Source of the DNA: Chlamydiota bacterium | GTDB lineage: Bacteria > Chlamydiota > Chlamydiia > Chlamydiales > Parachlamydiaceae | Direction: 5' to 3' | NCBI GenBank assembly: GCA_013285965.1 | Contig: JABDGQ010000001.1 | Location: 158,920 to 222,919, forward strand | DNA: 64,000 nucleotides | Shown here: positions 1 through 9,044 of the stretch, piece by piece | How the letters are laid out: every line of letters starts with the position of its first letter | How positions within the stretch are numbered: the stretch's first letter is position 1 | Translations under genes and position numbers: made by a program | Notes under the pieces: generated by a model | What the model saw: only the letters and a program-made list of their open reading frames with translations | Databases searched by the model: none | What the model was told of the DNA's origin: nothing

Positions 1-676
1 GATCTTTTAGAAATTGAAATGTGAGATCAGGATTAAAATAAATTTCTTGCACAGGTCCATTTTTTAGCAAAATGACAAGTTGATCTCTAAACCAAAGAAA
101 AATGGGTTTTAATTGTTCGCTATTGAATTGCACAGCAGTGGAAAGATAAAGAGCATTAGCTCGCGTCATTTGTTCCCAAACTTTATGTTCTCCTTTAAAG
201 CTTGGACCTTGATACCAATCGTATGTTTTTGAAGATGTATTCCATTTTCTGGTAAACCACGTTTGACGATAGTTTTTAGGATATGCATAAAGCTCTTCAC
301 TCATGATTTGATCTTCGTTAAGAGCTACGTGATAAGTGAACCGAACATCATTACAAACGAAATCGATAGAAAATTCACTTGGTTCATTTTGAGATTTTGC
401 ATTAAGTCGAAACGGCTGCAGGGGGATTTTCTGCTTTTCTTGGTATGCTGTTGAAGAAGCGAGAACAAACTGCTGCAGGAAAAAAATCGCTCGGATCAAA
501 TTGCTTTTACCGCCTGCATTGGGACCATAAATCACCGCAGAGCAAACAAGATGCTGATTTTGAGAAGATTCAAATGTATTCGAATCCCGCAGCTCTGACC
601 CTTTGCCTGCCGATAAATTCAAGACCTCTTCTTTCTCAAAAGACCGAAAGTTTCTGACTGAAAATTGCAATAACAA
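1..676 (-). CDS. AAA-family ATPase, COG1106 type (5' part, runs off the left edge)
   Basis: The minus strand is open from a TTG at 676 to the window edge, about 225 codons. An AGGAG lies 8 bases before the TTG. The protein begins LLQFSVRNFRSFEKEE, the usual start of ABC/SMC-like ATPases that recognise DNA ends or act in defence, and has a Walker A motif GPNAGGKSN near residue 55. The visible part covers the N-terminal nucleotide-binding half; signature and Walker B lie outside. The family (COG1106, RloA-like) often pairs with an RloB-type partner in phage-defence or restriction-linked loci, but no partner is visible here. The start region is duplicated in decayed form at 812-990. The ATPase call is firm; the role in defence is inference. 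Confidence 0.8.
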   Translation of the reverse strand, partial: MLLQFSVRNFRSFEKEEVLNLSAGKGSELRDSNTFESSQNQHLVCSAVIYGPNAGGKSNLIRAIFFLQQFVLASSTAYQEKQKIPLQPFRLNAKSQNEPSEFSIDFVCNDVRFTYHVALNEDQIMSEELYAYPKNYRQTWFTRKWNTSSKTYDWYQGPSFKGEHKVWEQMTRANALYLSTAVQFNSEQLKPIFLWFRDQLVILLKNGPVQEIYFNPDLTFQFLKD

Positions 677-758
677 GTGATTTTCTCCTATATAAACATC
701 TTATTTACTTCATTTTTGCATATTTTTCGCAAAATGTCTAGAAACTTCTCTGCTTTTA

Positions 759-802
759 TGCTATTTTTGGGATGTCTAACTGCTATTTTTGGGATGTCTA
801 AC
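759..802. repeat. Tandem 22-bp direct repeat, two copies
   Basis: The 22-base unit TGCTATTTTTGGGATGTCTA plus AC occurs twice back to back (759-780 and 781-802). It lies between the live ATPase start and its decayed duplicate, probably a by-product of the duplication. Confidence 0.85.
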
Positions 803-811
803 TATGTTAAG

Positions 812-948
812 TGGAGCGAACAAGGCGCTGACTTTGAGAAAATTCAAATGTGTTTGAATCCTTCAGCTCTGATCCTTTGCCTGCCGATTTAAGAGGTCTT
901 CTTTCTCAAAAGACCGAAAGGTTTTGACTGAAAATTGCAATAACAAGG
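812..948 (-). pseudogene. Decayed duplicate of the AAA ATPase 5' end
   Basis: Bases 812-948 and the leader up to about 990 repeat the start and leader of the ATPase gene at 540-720. The TTG start (946-948), the AGGAG-type ribosome site and the first twenty or so codons are recognisable (LLQFSVKTFRSFEKED). A deletion in the LNLSAGK region then shifts the frame to an early stop, and homology stops at about 812. It cannot make a functional ATPase. It is either a partial tandem duplication or the left-over of a second copy removed by recombination. Confidence 0.75.
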
Positions 949-1482
949 GATTTCTCCTATATATTTCTTGTGTTTTCATCATTTTTGCACATTCACTAAT
1001 TAGCGAAAGACCTCTAAAGCATATTGACACACCGCTGAAATACGGCTTAAAACTCCACTCATTAATTCAATTGCTAAAATTGAACAGATTTTCATCCATA
1101 ACCAAATTTTCCAATTAATAATAATTCCTAACTTAAAGCATGATTCTGTATGAACTCTGACAATTCCTTCGATAGCACTTTAATCTCCAGAACGCTGTCC
1201 AGCAATTAGAGGATTTTATTTTTCACAAAAAGCTTAAAAAAGAAATATCTATTGCTTATCTAAATTTTTTAGAGAAATTTGTTATTAACGTCCGAAGTTG
1301 TGGATTCTGCATTTGAAGTGTATTGATTTTTTTGGCCAGAAGATGGAGATTGAGAAGATGGAAATTAAGAGGAAGATTTAATTCATAAAACGACCTCTAC
1401 TCATTTGGATCGTATTTGAGGTTAATCGAAAAGGCAAAAAAAACTCAAAATCCAGATTTCAATTAACTAAGGAGAGTATTTG
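949..1482. other. Intergenic region, no gene supported
   Basis: About 500 bases between the ATPase remnant and the S74-type gene. The first 40 bases still resemble the ATPase leader. The remainder is AT-rich with only short open frames lacking ribosome sites. The promoter of the S74-type gene should lie in the last 150 bases, but no convincing -35/-10 pair was found. Confidence 0.5.
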
Positions 1483-2928
1483 ATGAATCGCAAACCATTT
1501 TTATGTGGATTGACCTTATTTTTAAGTACTTTTGGAACAAGCTGTTATGCAATGGCAGAACCTGCACCGATACTATCTGCCAATACATCAGTCACAAATA
1601 ATGTAGTACTAAAAGAAGACCTCAAAGCAGCTAAATGTAAAAGTCATGCTTCTAACAGGCATTCACAAAACGCCTGGCTGATCACAGGAAATAGAAATAT
1701 AAATCCCAATATAAATTTTCTAGGTACAGTTGATGGAACTTCCATTAATATTTCGGCTAATGGAATTCCTAATAGCCTTCCTTATATTGGAGTAACAGCA
1801 TTAGGTCAAATAGAGGTATTCAATTCACGGCATGGAGTGTTTATTGGAGAGGGATCAGGAGCATCTAATCTCGGTGAGCATAATACCTTTATTGGTTATC
1901 ACTCAGGTTTTAACACTTCAATTGAACCCACCTTTAGGCAGCCTGGTGACAATACTGCGCTTGGTTATAATTCATTTTTTTCTAACACAATTGGCGAAGA
2001 TAATACCGCCTTAGGAAGTTCAGCGTTGTTTAGTGCTGTTCAAGCCTCGCAAAATACTGCTGTAGGTTTCCAAGCCCTATTTGCAAGTGTTGATGGCGCC
2101 TTTAATACAGCTATTGGTGCTTCAGCACTTAATGCAGGCAACACCGGAAGTTTTAATACGGCCTTAGGATTCAGTGCGTTACACAACAATGTTCAAAATT
2201 TTAATACAGCTGTTGGTTTTCAGTGCATGGGTGGTAATGCGACTGGTCAGCTTAATACGGCTTTGGGAAGCAATTCTCTTTTAAATAATCTTTCAGGCAA
2301 TATGAACACTGCAATTGGAATAAATGCCCTTGCTGGAAATAGTACAGGATCAAGAAATACGGCTTTGGGGGCTAATGCCGATGTAGCAATTTTTGCTGGA
2401 ACGTTGACTAATGCCACTTCCATTGGTTATGGAGCTGTTTGCGATGCTAGCAATAAAGTGCGCATTGGGAATGCAGATGTAGAAGTCATTGAAGGAGAAG
2501 TCCCTTTTACAACCCCTTCAGATGGACGCTTTAAAATCAATGTACAAAACAATATTCCAGGGCTTGCTTTTATTATGAATCTTCGTCCAGTGACTTATCA
2601 AATTGATCCAGAGCAAATGGCCGTCTTGATGGGAATTTCGGAAGATAAAAAATCTAAGTATGAGGAAAACAAAAAAAGAGAAATCATCCGATCAGGTTTC
2701 ATTGCGCAAGAAGTAGAAGTAGCAGCGCAAAAAGTTGGCTATGATTTTGATGGTTTAAACATACCAAAAAGTGCCGATGAAGGTTATTATGGATTAGCCT
2801 ATTCTAGTTTCGTGGTCTCATTAGTTAAAGCCGTGCAAGAACAACAAGCGTTAATTATTGAGCTGCAACAAAATGTGAAGATGCTAACTGCTATCATGCA
2901 AAAGCAACAAACCACAGCCCAAGAATAA
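1483..2928 (+). CDS. Secreted repeat protein with C-terminal S74 (chaperone-endosialidase) domain
   Basis: 481 residues. The ATG at 1483 is chosen over the TTG three bases upstream because GGAG lies 8 bases before it. A signal peptide (MNRKPFLCGLTLFL...) ends near residue 26. Residues about 115-310 are repeats built on NTALG/NTAIG and SAL, like the beta-roll heads of trimeric adhesins and phage fibres. Near residue 347 comes PSDGRFKINVQNNI, followed by the GFIAQEVE block of the S74 intramolecular chaperone domain, which trimerises fibres and cleaves itself off. The end (residues 450-481) is a coiled coil rich in Gln. The domain assignment is good. Export to the surface as an adhesin-like trimer is inference. 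No phage genes are nearby. Confidence 0.8.
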   Translation: MNRKPFLCGLTLFLSTFGTSCYAMAEPAPILSANTSVTNNVVLKEDLKAAKCKSHASNRHSQNAWLITGNRNINPNINFLGTVDGTSINISANGIPNSLPYIGVTALGQIEVFNSRHGVFIGEGSGASNLGEHNTFIGYHSGFNTSIEPTFRQPGDNTALGYNSFFSNTIGEDNTALGSSALFSAVQASQNTAVGFQALFASVDGAFNTAIGASALNAGNTGSFNTALGFSALHNNVQNFNTAVGFQCMGGNATGQLNTALGSNSLLNNLSGNMNTAIGINALAGNSTGSRNTALGANADVAIFAGTLTNATSIGYGAVCDASNKVRIGNADVEVIEGEVPFTTPSDGRFKINVQNNIPGLAFIMNLRPVTYQIDPEQMAVLMGISEDKKSKYEENKKREIIRSGFIAQEVEVAAQKVGYDFDGLNIPKSADEGYYGLAYSSFVVSLVKAVQEQQALIIELQQNVKMLTAIMQKQQTTAQE

Positions 2929-3031
2929 CATATTTAGGTTAATAAAGAATTTTAGGATGGGTATTGAATGAGCAAAAATATGTTAGGCGTCTAGAACAAT
3001 AGTACGAATAGTATCGATTAAAAAAAATTAA

Positions 3032-3682
<651 letters not shown>

Positions 3683-3693
3683 GGACACTTCAT

Positions 3694-3802
3694 TAGACTT
3701 CTTTCGAAACTAACTTTATTTGTTAAAATTGTCTTTTTTGGAATCAAGTTTACTCAAAAAATATCAATTTTTCTAAAAAAAACCAATTTCGAAAGAAGTC
3801 TA
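3694..3802. mobile_element. Family A element, internally deleted copy (109 bp)
   Basis: Ends TAGACTTCTTTCGAAAC and TTTCGAAAGAAGTCTA are inverted repeats. The interior matches the first and last parts of the 164-bp copies at 11697 and 26245 but lacks the middle. It lies 12 bases after the aquaporin stop. Confidence 0.85.
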
Positions 3803-3835
3803 TTGTAAGAAGTATCTTTTTTATCTCTAACTCAC

Positions 3836-4540
3836 TCAACTCAAATTATCTCTAGATTCTCTATTCTTTAACTCTTGTTCGTGTAGCGCTTTGCGAATTC
3901 GTTCTACATTACTAAGAGCATTGGCAATTCTGCTTGTCTCAGCCAGCAATCGGCGCTCTTTTGGTCCAAATTTAACACCACATTCGATAGCTTTAAGAAG
4001 TACCCCTGTAACATTATTGGAAGGATTAGCATGTGCCAATAATTTTATTAATAGGCTGAGGTGATTAGAATTAATCGGTGTATTGTATTCAATCGCTCTC
4101 ATTAAGATTTTGGCAGCACTGTCAGATGGATTGGCATGGTCTAAAATAATAATCAGAGAATTAAGATGATCGGCATTGATAGGCGTGCGATATTCTATAG
4201 CTTGAAGGATTACCTTTGTGACACTACTACGTGGATTGGCATGATCTAAAAGCGAAATCAATTTTGACATGTTTAAAGCATCAATAATATAGCCCTCTTC
4301 AATTAGACTAGTTAGCTCTCTTGTGGCACTATCACAAGTATTAGCAAAATCCAAATTATCAATATTTTCCTGTATTAGATAGAAAACTGCATCATCTTGT
4401 ACCTCTACCAGAGACATCTGTAGATGATAATCTATGAACCCATCAGAAAATACTAAATTTTCAGTACCATCGGCACAACTCAGAGTAGAGAGCATCAACA
4501 CAGCCAAACTATTTTTTATTTTATTAAAATTCACAACCAT
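3836..4540 (-). CDS. Secreted protein with three tandem ~34-residue repeats, function unknown
   Basis: Up to 234 residues. AAAAAGGGGGA lies directly before the ATG at 4540, too close for that start; the GTG two codons later (4534) has proper spacing and may be the true start. The N-terminus (NSLAVLMLSTLSC) looks like a signal peptide, possibly a lipoprotein. Residues about 95-195 contain three helical repeats, each with HANP.. and a following A-IEY-TPIN--HL pattern, resembling SEL1/ankyrin-like helical hairpins without matching a family I recognise. The C-terminus is charged. It faces the aquaporin gene and shares no operon. Confidence 0.6.
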   Translation of the reverse strand: MVVNFNKIKNSLAVLMLSTLSCADGTENLVFSDGFIDYHLQMSLVEVQDDAVFYLIQENIDNLDFANTCDSATRELTSLIEEGYIIDALNMSKLISLLDHANPRSSVTKVILQAIEYRTPINADHLNSLIIILDHANPSDSAAKILMRAIEYNTPINSNHLSLLIKLLAHANPSNNVTGVLLKAIECGVKFGPKERRLLAETSRIANALSNVERIRKALHEQELKNRESRDNLS

Positions 4541-4634
4541 TCCCCCTTTTTAAGATTAGACAGTCTATTAATCACAATAAGGATGCATAAAACAGCATTT
4601 AATGAAATAGACGCTAAAAATTTTCTAATTAATT

Positions 4635-4701
4635 CAGCTTACACATAATTTGAACAAGTGATTTTTGACATAGCCTAGAGCTATATATAAGGAGACACAT
4701 T
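4635..4701. mobile_element. Family B element, left-half fragment
   Basis: CTTACACATAATTTGAACAA through AAGGAGACACATT matches the first ~65 bases of the full family B copies at 11525 and 19259. It stops at the middle hairpin, where family A sequence begins. Confidence 0.8.
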
Positions 4702-4800
4702 ATTTTAAGAGCATATTGGCAATAAGACCAGAAAAATTTGGGATTAAAGAGGCCAAAAAAGACAACTTTAACAAATAAATGTAGTTTCCAAAGAAGTCTA
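4702..4800. mobile_element. Family A element, right-half fragment joined to family B
   Basis: ATTTTAAGAGCATATTGGCA through AAAGAAGTCTA matches the last 100 bases of the full family A copies. It follows a family B half without any gap, so this is a chimeric element. Confidence 0.8.
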
Positions 4801-4962
4801 TTAACGTTTATTTTAAAATTTGAGTAAATTCTGGTCTTTTTAACTTACAATCGGAGTTTTTTAATCAAGAAACACTTTTATACAATCCTGCAGGAAGCAA
4901 ACACCAAATATACTGCCAAAGTAGAGGATTTACCTTTAAATTATTTATTTGGATAAAAAAAT

Positions 4963-6405
4963 ATGAGCAAAATTTTAGTAACCGGCGCGACTGGATTTGT
5001 CGGCAAGCGCTTGATTTTAGCACTTTTAGCTGCTGGGCATCAGGTTTATGCCAATTGTCGCATAAAAGGATCTCCTATTTTTACAGAAGAAAAATCTCAT
5101 CTCTTTTATGTGTGGGGTGATTTGCGCAACAGCGAAACATTCGCAACGGTACCTGAGGATATAGATGCCGCCTATTATCTAGTACATTCCATGTCTGGTG
5201 TGGTTGCCAATTTGTCTAGTGCTGAGGAAGAGGTGGCTAATTCTTTTGTCAAAGGAATGGAACAAAAAAAGATTCGTCAACTTATCTATCTAGGTGGCAT
5301 CATCAACGATGAACATGCTCTATCTCCCCATCTAGGCTCCAGACTGAAAGTAGAGAATATCCTCACGCATAGTGCCATTCCGACTACTATTTTGCGTGCC
5401 AGCATCATAATTGGGGCTGGAAGCGCCTCATTTGAAATCATTCGCGATTTATGTGAAAAATTACCGATAATGATTGCCCCCAAATGGGTCAACTCACAAT
5501 GTCAACCGATAGCCATTAGCGATGTGTTATTTTATTTAGAGCAGGTTTTACTGAAGGAAGAGTGTTATAATAAAATTTTCGATATCGGCGGACCTGAAGT
5601 CTTATCTTTCAAACAGTTGATGCAAAATTATTCTTCTTTTCGCGGACTTAAAACCAAAATCTTCGAAGTCCCCTTTTTAACCCCCCGTCTTTCAAGCTTT
5701 TGGCTCTTTTTTATTACTTCCGTACGCTTTTCTATTTGTTATTATCTTGTGGAGAGTATGAAAAGCAATACTGTTGTAAAATTGGGAAATATCATGGAGC
5801 TCTTTCCACATACTTGTCTTAATTATCAGCAATCCTTGCAAAGTGCTTTTGATAATATTTCAAACAACGGTGTTGAATCTACTTGGATGGACTCTTGGGA
5901 AACAAACGAACTTAATCCTAACATCGAGGAATATCTTAAGATCGCTGAAAAAGGTGATAGTTTAAAAGACCAGCAACGCGTTCCAATTACTGCTTCTAAA
6001 GAGATCGTGATTGATAGAATTTTTAGAATTGGTGGAAAAACTGGTTATTATGCCTTTGATTGGGCTTGGAACTTGCGCGGACTCCTTGATAAAATGGTGG
6101 GTGGTATTGGACTTAATCGTGGGCGAAGAGATACTTCTAATATTCAAGTGGGCGAATCGATCGATTTTTGGCGTGTATTAGTGGCCGACAAACAAAAAGG
6201 ACATTTAGTCCTTTTTTCAAGTATGAAAGTACCTGGCAATGCTTGGTTAACTTTCCAATTAACAGAAGAGGAGGAAAAAATTTTTCTGGTGCAAACCGCT
6301 ATTTTTCAACCACGCGGTCTGTGGGGTCGTTTATATTGGTGTTTACTTTTTCCAATTCATTTTTTTCTTTTCAAAAGCATGGCCAAAAATATTGCCAAAG
6401 CTTAA
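4963..6405 (+). CDS. NAD(P)-binding SDR-family protein with DUF2867-like C-terminus
   Basis: 480 residues. The N-terminus MSKILVTGATGFVGKR is an extended-SDR Rossmann fold with the TGATGFVG dinucleotide motif at residues 7-14; residues 1-290 form the YbjT-like epimerase/reductase part. Residues about 330-470, including GGKTGYYAFDWAWNLRG and FQPRGLWGRLYW, match the DUF2867 domain often fused to it. The length is typical. In proteobacteria such genes often accompany photolyase/SRPBCC light-response clusters, and a photolyase lies 3 kb away here. The substrate is unknown. The stop codon overlaps the 5-bp duplication of a family B element. Confidence 0.85.
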   Translation: MSKILVTGATGFVGKRLILALLAAGHQVYANCRIKGSPIFTEEKSHLFYVWGDLRNSETFATVPEDIDAAYYLVHSMSGVVANLSSAEEEVANSFVKGMEQKKIRQLIYLGGIINDEHALSPHLGSRLKVENILTHSAIPTTILRASIIIGAGSASFEIIRDLCEKLPIMIAPKWVNSQCQPIAISDVLFYLEQVLLKEECYNKIFDIGGPEVLSFKQLMQNYSSFRGLKTKIFEVPFLTPRLSSFWLFFITSVRFSICYYLVESMKSNTVVKLGNIMELFPHTCLNYQQSLQSAFDNISNNGVESTWMDSWETNELNPNIEEYLKIAEKGDSLKDQQRVPITASKEIVIDRIFRIGGKTGYYAFDWAWNLRGLLDKMVGGIGLNRGRRDTSNIQVGESIDFWRVLVADKQKGHLVLFSSMKVPGNAWLTFQLTEEEEKIFLVQTAIFQPRGLWGRLYWCLLFPIHFFLFKSMAKNIAKA

Positions 6406-6407
6406 TT

Positions 6408-6503
6408 ACTCACTTTACGCATAATTTGAATGGTGCTTTTAGTACCAATCCAAAGCCTAGGCTATTTAAAAAATCGCTTATTAAAATTATGCGTAAGGTA
6501 AAT
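6408..6503. mobile_element. Family B element, short copy (96 bp)
   Basis: Starts ACTCACTTTACGCATAATTT, ends AAATTATGCGTAAGGTAAAT. Flanked by a perfect 5-bp duplication TAATT (6403-6407 and 6504-6508). The left copy contains the TAA stop of the SDR gene. It lacks the central AGGAGACACATT hairpin of the long copies. Confidence 0.88.
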
Positions 6504-6595
6504 TAATTAAATATTTGAAGTAGAAAATAATAATTCAATTCTTTTACAATTATAATTCTAATTAAATAATTATCTAAATTATAGGAATAATTCTT

Positions 6596-7711
6596 GTGAA
6601 AAATTTTATAGTAGCTATCATTTTTTGTGTGCAAATTTGTTTTGTTGATTGCACAGAAGATCATTATTTAATTAATATTGAAAATGCATTAAACGCCTCT
6701 AGCATTGATGGCTTTAAACCATTAGAAGAGGCTAGTCTGGTAGAAGAAATAAATGCACTTTTTCTAAAAATTTATCATAATGAGAACAAATATCCCGATA
6801 CTATCGCTTGTTTGACGGCTCAAGACTCCATTTTTTATGCTTATCAAGTGATCGCAAAAGAACTTTATATCCAGGTTTTTGGTGCACCACGCGAAGATTT
6901 TGAATTTCTGCGCTTCCCTACTCAAAAACTTTTAACCACCAAGGAAGATTTTTTTAACCACTTCCCGTCCCTTATTATTCCTGAAAATACCTCTGACGAT
7001 CAATTAGATATCTCAAATGATAGTTTGTTAGCTTACTTTGATAAGCATGAAAAAGAAGAAGAGGCCGAATTTGTAAAAATTATAAACGGAGAGGAAATTT
7101 GTGGTGGGTGCGAAGAGGCAAAAGAGGCTGAAATAAATTTTGAATTTCAAATATGCGATACGGCACCTGAAATTAGCCGAGAACTTATTTCGGTAAATTT
7201 TAGTTTGGAAACATATCGACCATTAGATTCCGTTATGTTTGTCTTTCTCTCCGGTAAATCTGTGGCCCTGGTACATAATCAAGATGAATATAAACAAAAA
7301 TTTATTAAAATTTTCTCTGAACTTTTTGAATACCTCTATATACCAAATGAAAAGCTTGTCGCATGCTTGGAGGAATTAATTGAAAAAGCGCCACGTTCTA
7401 AATTTGGTATCATTAACCAAATTTTCATTCCAAAAGATAGTGTAGAAAAATGTCTTTATCTCTCTTTTAGCGGTGGTTTTCTACATTCAGTGTACGATGC
7501 AAACTTTGATAAAGTTTTATTGGCGTTTCAAAATAGTAGAACAGAAAATCCATTTAGAACTTTTAGAGATTTTCAAGCGCGTATTATTGCCGGAGCACTT
7601 TTTGAAGATCCACAGGTCAAGATTTTACGCTATACGCTCTTTCCAAAGGAAATAGAACAAGAGTATGAGGCATTGGTGCGTGATTCCATCTTAAAACTCT
7701 TAACTAACTAA
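6596..7711 (+). CDS. Secreted protein of unknown function
   Basis: 371 residues with a GTG start at 6596 preceded by AGGAAT 9 bases upstream. A signal peptide (MKNFIVAIIFCVQICFVDC) is followed by a largely acidic, helical protein. A striking acidic stretch around residues 150-180 contains a CGGC pair (EEICGGCEEAKEAE), which could bind metal or form a disulfide. No recognised domain. It stands alone, with AT-rich DNA before it and fragments of family A after it. Export makes it a candidate surface or effector protein, but no direct evidence supports that. Confidence 0.6.
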   Translation: MKNFIVAIIFCVQICFVDCTEDHYLINIENALNASSIDGFKPLEEASLVEEINALFLKIYHNENKYPDTIACLTAQDSIFYAYQVIAKELYIQVFGAPREDFEFLRFPTQKLLTTKEDFFNHFPSLIIPENTSDDQLDISNDSLLAYFDKHEKEEEAEFVKIINGEEICGGCEEAKEAEINFEFQICDTAPEISRELISVNFSLETYRPLDSVMFVFLSGKSVALVHNQDEYKQKFIKIFSELFEYLYIPNEKLVACLEELIEKAPRSKFGIINQIFIPKDSVEKCLYLSFSGGFLHSVYDANFDKVLLAFQNSRTENPFRTFRDFQARIIAGALFEDPQVKILRYTLFPKEIEQEYEALVRDSILKLLTN

Positions 7712-7862
7712 TCTTACGAATTTGAATAAGTCTATTAATCTAATATACATTAGAGCCCACAGACTCGACTTCATGATCCTTTATTAGCTATCACTATGGT
7801 TATTGATAATGGTGAAAAATTGGTGGCCTTTTTAATGGATTTAATTTTCTCCACCTATTGGC

Positions 7863-8762
7863 TCACTCAAGACCTGCAAGTTCCCGCGATAATAAAGCAA
7901 TCGCTGACCAGTCAAACTTCGCTCTATTCAGATTCATACTCACTATTAATTTTTCATGCAGTTCCGAAAGAAATGGCATTGGAACTTGTGCTTGATCTGA
8001 AAAATGTTCCAATAATCTTATATCTTTTAAACCTAGATGCAATTCAAAACCACCATCTGAGAAATTTCTTTTAGTTAGCATGGAGGAATAGGCATGCAAT
8101 ACGGGAGCATTAAAAAGGGAATTTCCAAATATATCTAGGGCAGCTTTTGAAGAAATGCCTTCTTTTTCAAGTACTGCCGCCGCTTCTGAAAATGCTTCAA
8201 TAAAGCTCAAAATCATAAAATTGTTACACAATTTAAAAAGCGAGGCTTGGCATGGACGTTCCCCTAAATCGAAAATCTTGACACTCATAGCTTGTAAAAT
8301 GGGGGCAGCTTTTTCCTTGGCGCTAAGGTGGCCTGCTAAAAAGATCCACAAAGCACCCTCTTTTGCTCGCTCTGGCCTTCCAGTGACAGGGGCTGCTAAA
8401 AAATGTACTCCTACCTCTTGATGCATTTTCTCCATCAAAGTACTTAAATCTGGAGACACAGTACTCATCGAAATATGTAGGGATGGTTTTTTAGATGCTT
8501 TTAAAATTCCAGAAGTTCCATTCACAATCTCATTTAACGCATCGTCATTTGAAATCATGCTTACTAAAACATCACAATGTTCTGCAAGCTCTAATGGTGA
8601 ATTTGCCCTAGTAGCACCCTGTGTAAGAAGAGGCCTTGCTTTTTCTGCAGTACGATTAAAAACAATGATAGGGAAACCTGCTTTCATAATATTTTGTGCC
8701 ATTGGCAGCCCCATATTCCCAAGTCCAATAAATCCAACTCGCGTTTCCATCACTTTCTCCAT
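7863..8762 (-). CDS. NAD(P)-dependent beta-hydroxyacid dehydrogenase (MmsB/GarR family)
   Basis: 299 residues from the ATG at 8762, chosen because AGAGGA precedes it; the open frame reaches 8822, but the extra residues are not family-like. METRVGFIGLGNMGLPMA carries the GxGxMG NAD(P) motif, and NRTAEKARPL follows the second strand. AAPVTGRPERAKEG matches the substrate-binding P-V-T/S-G block, and LFKLCNNF holds the catalytic Lys-x-x-x-Asn pattern. The family oxidises 3-hydroxyisobutyrate, tartronate semialdehyde or succinic semialdehyde-type substrates in the cytoplasm; which one cannot be told. Confidence 0.88.
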   Translation of the reverse strand: MEKVMETRVGFIGLGNMGLPMAQNIMKAGFPIIVFNRTAEKARPLLTQGATRANSPLELAEHCDVLVSMISNDDALNEIVNGTSGILKASKKPSLHISMSTVSPDLSTLMEKMHQEVGVHFLAAPVTGRPERAKEGALWIFLAGHLSAKEKAAPILQAMSVKIFDLGERPCQASLFKLCNNFMILSFIEAFSEAAAVLEKEGISSKAALDIFGNSLFNAPVLHAYSSMLTKRNFSDGGFELHLGLKDIRLLEHFSDQAQVPMPFLSELHEKLIVSMNLNRAKFDWSAIALLSRELAGLE

Positions 8763-8947
8763 AGTTCCTCTTAAGATTAATAACCTGTTTTTGGAAAGTT
8801 TTCGTCCTTTCATTTTAGTCAAAACGTCAAAAAAACTACAAACACAGGTTAATAGTTCTGCGGATTAATAGCTATTTTCGAGCAACTCAATGATTTACAC
8901 GTTTGCATGGCAAAAAGAGTTAAAAAGGTGCTAATCGTATATGACAA

Positions 8948-9026
8948 TATGGCCCGAAAAATTTGGGATTAAAGATGCCAAAAAAAGACAATTTTAACAA
9001 ATAAATGTAGTTTCTAAAGAAGTCTA
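8948..9026. mobile_element. Family A element, right-end fragment
   Basis: ATGGCCCGAAAAATTTGGGATTAAAG-type sequence through TAAAGAAGTCTA matches the last 80 bases of full family A copies. It lies 19 bases beyond the end of the photolyase gene. Confidence 0.75.
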
Positions 9027-9044
9027 ATGTAATGCATCTAGCCA

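Larger units (their letters stand above)
4541..4962. other. Intergenic region holding hybrid element fragments
   Basis: 422 bases between divergent genes. Most of 4635-4800 is a family B left half joined to a family A right half (separate entries). The remaining DNA must carry both promoters. No clear -35/-10 pair was found. Confidence 0.6.

Noticed and set aside
263..1118. Four short plus-strand frames at the left edge
   Set aside because: The first two are antisense to the ATPase, and the others cover its decayed duplicate; none has a ribosome site.
1483..2928. Prophage origin for the S74-type gene
   Set aside because: No other phage gene, integrase or attachment site was found nearby, and the protein has a bacterial signal peptide.
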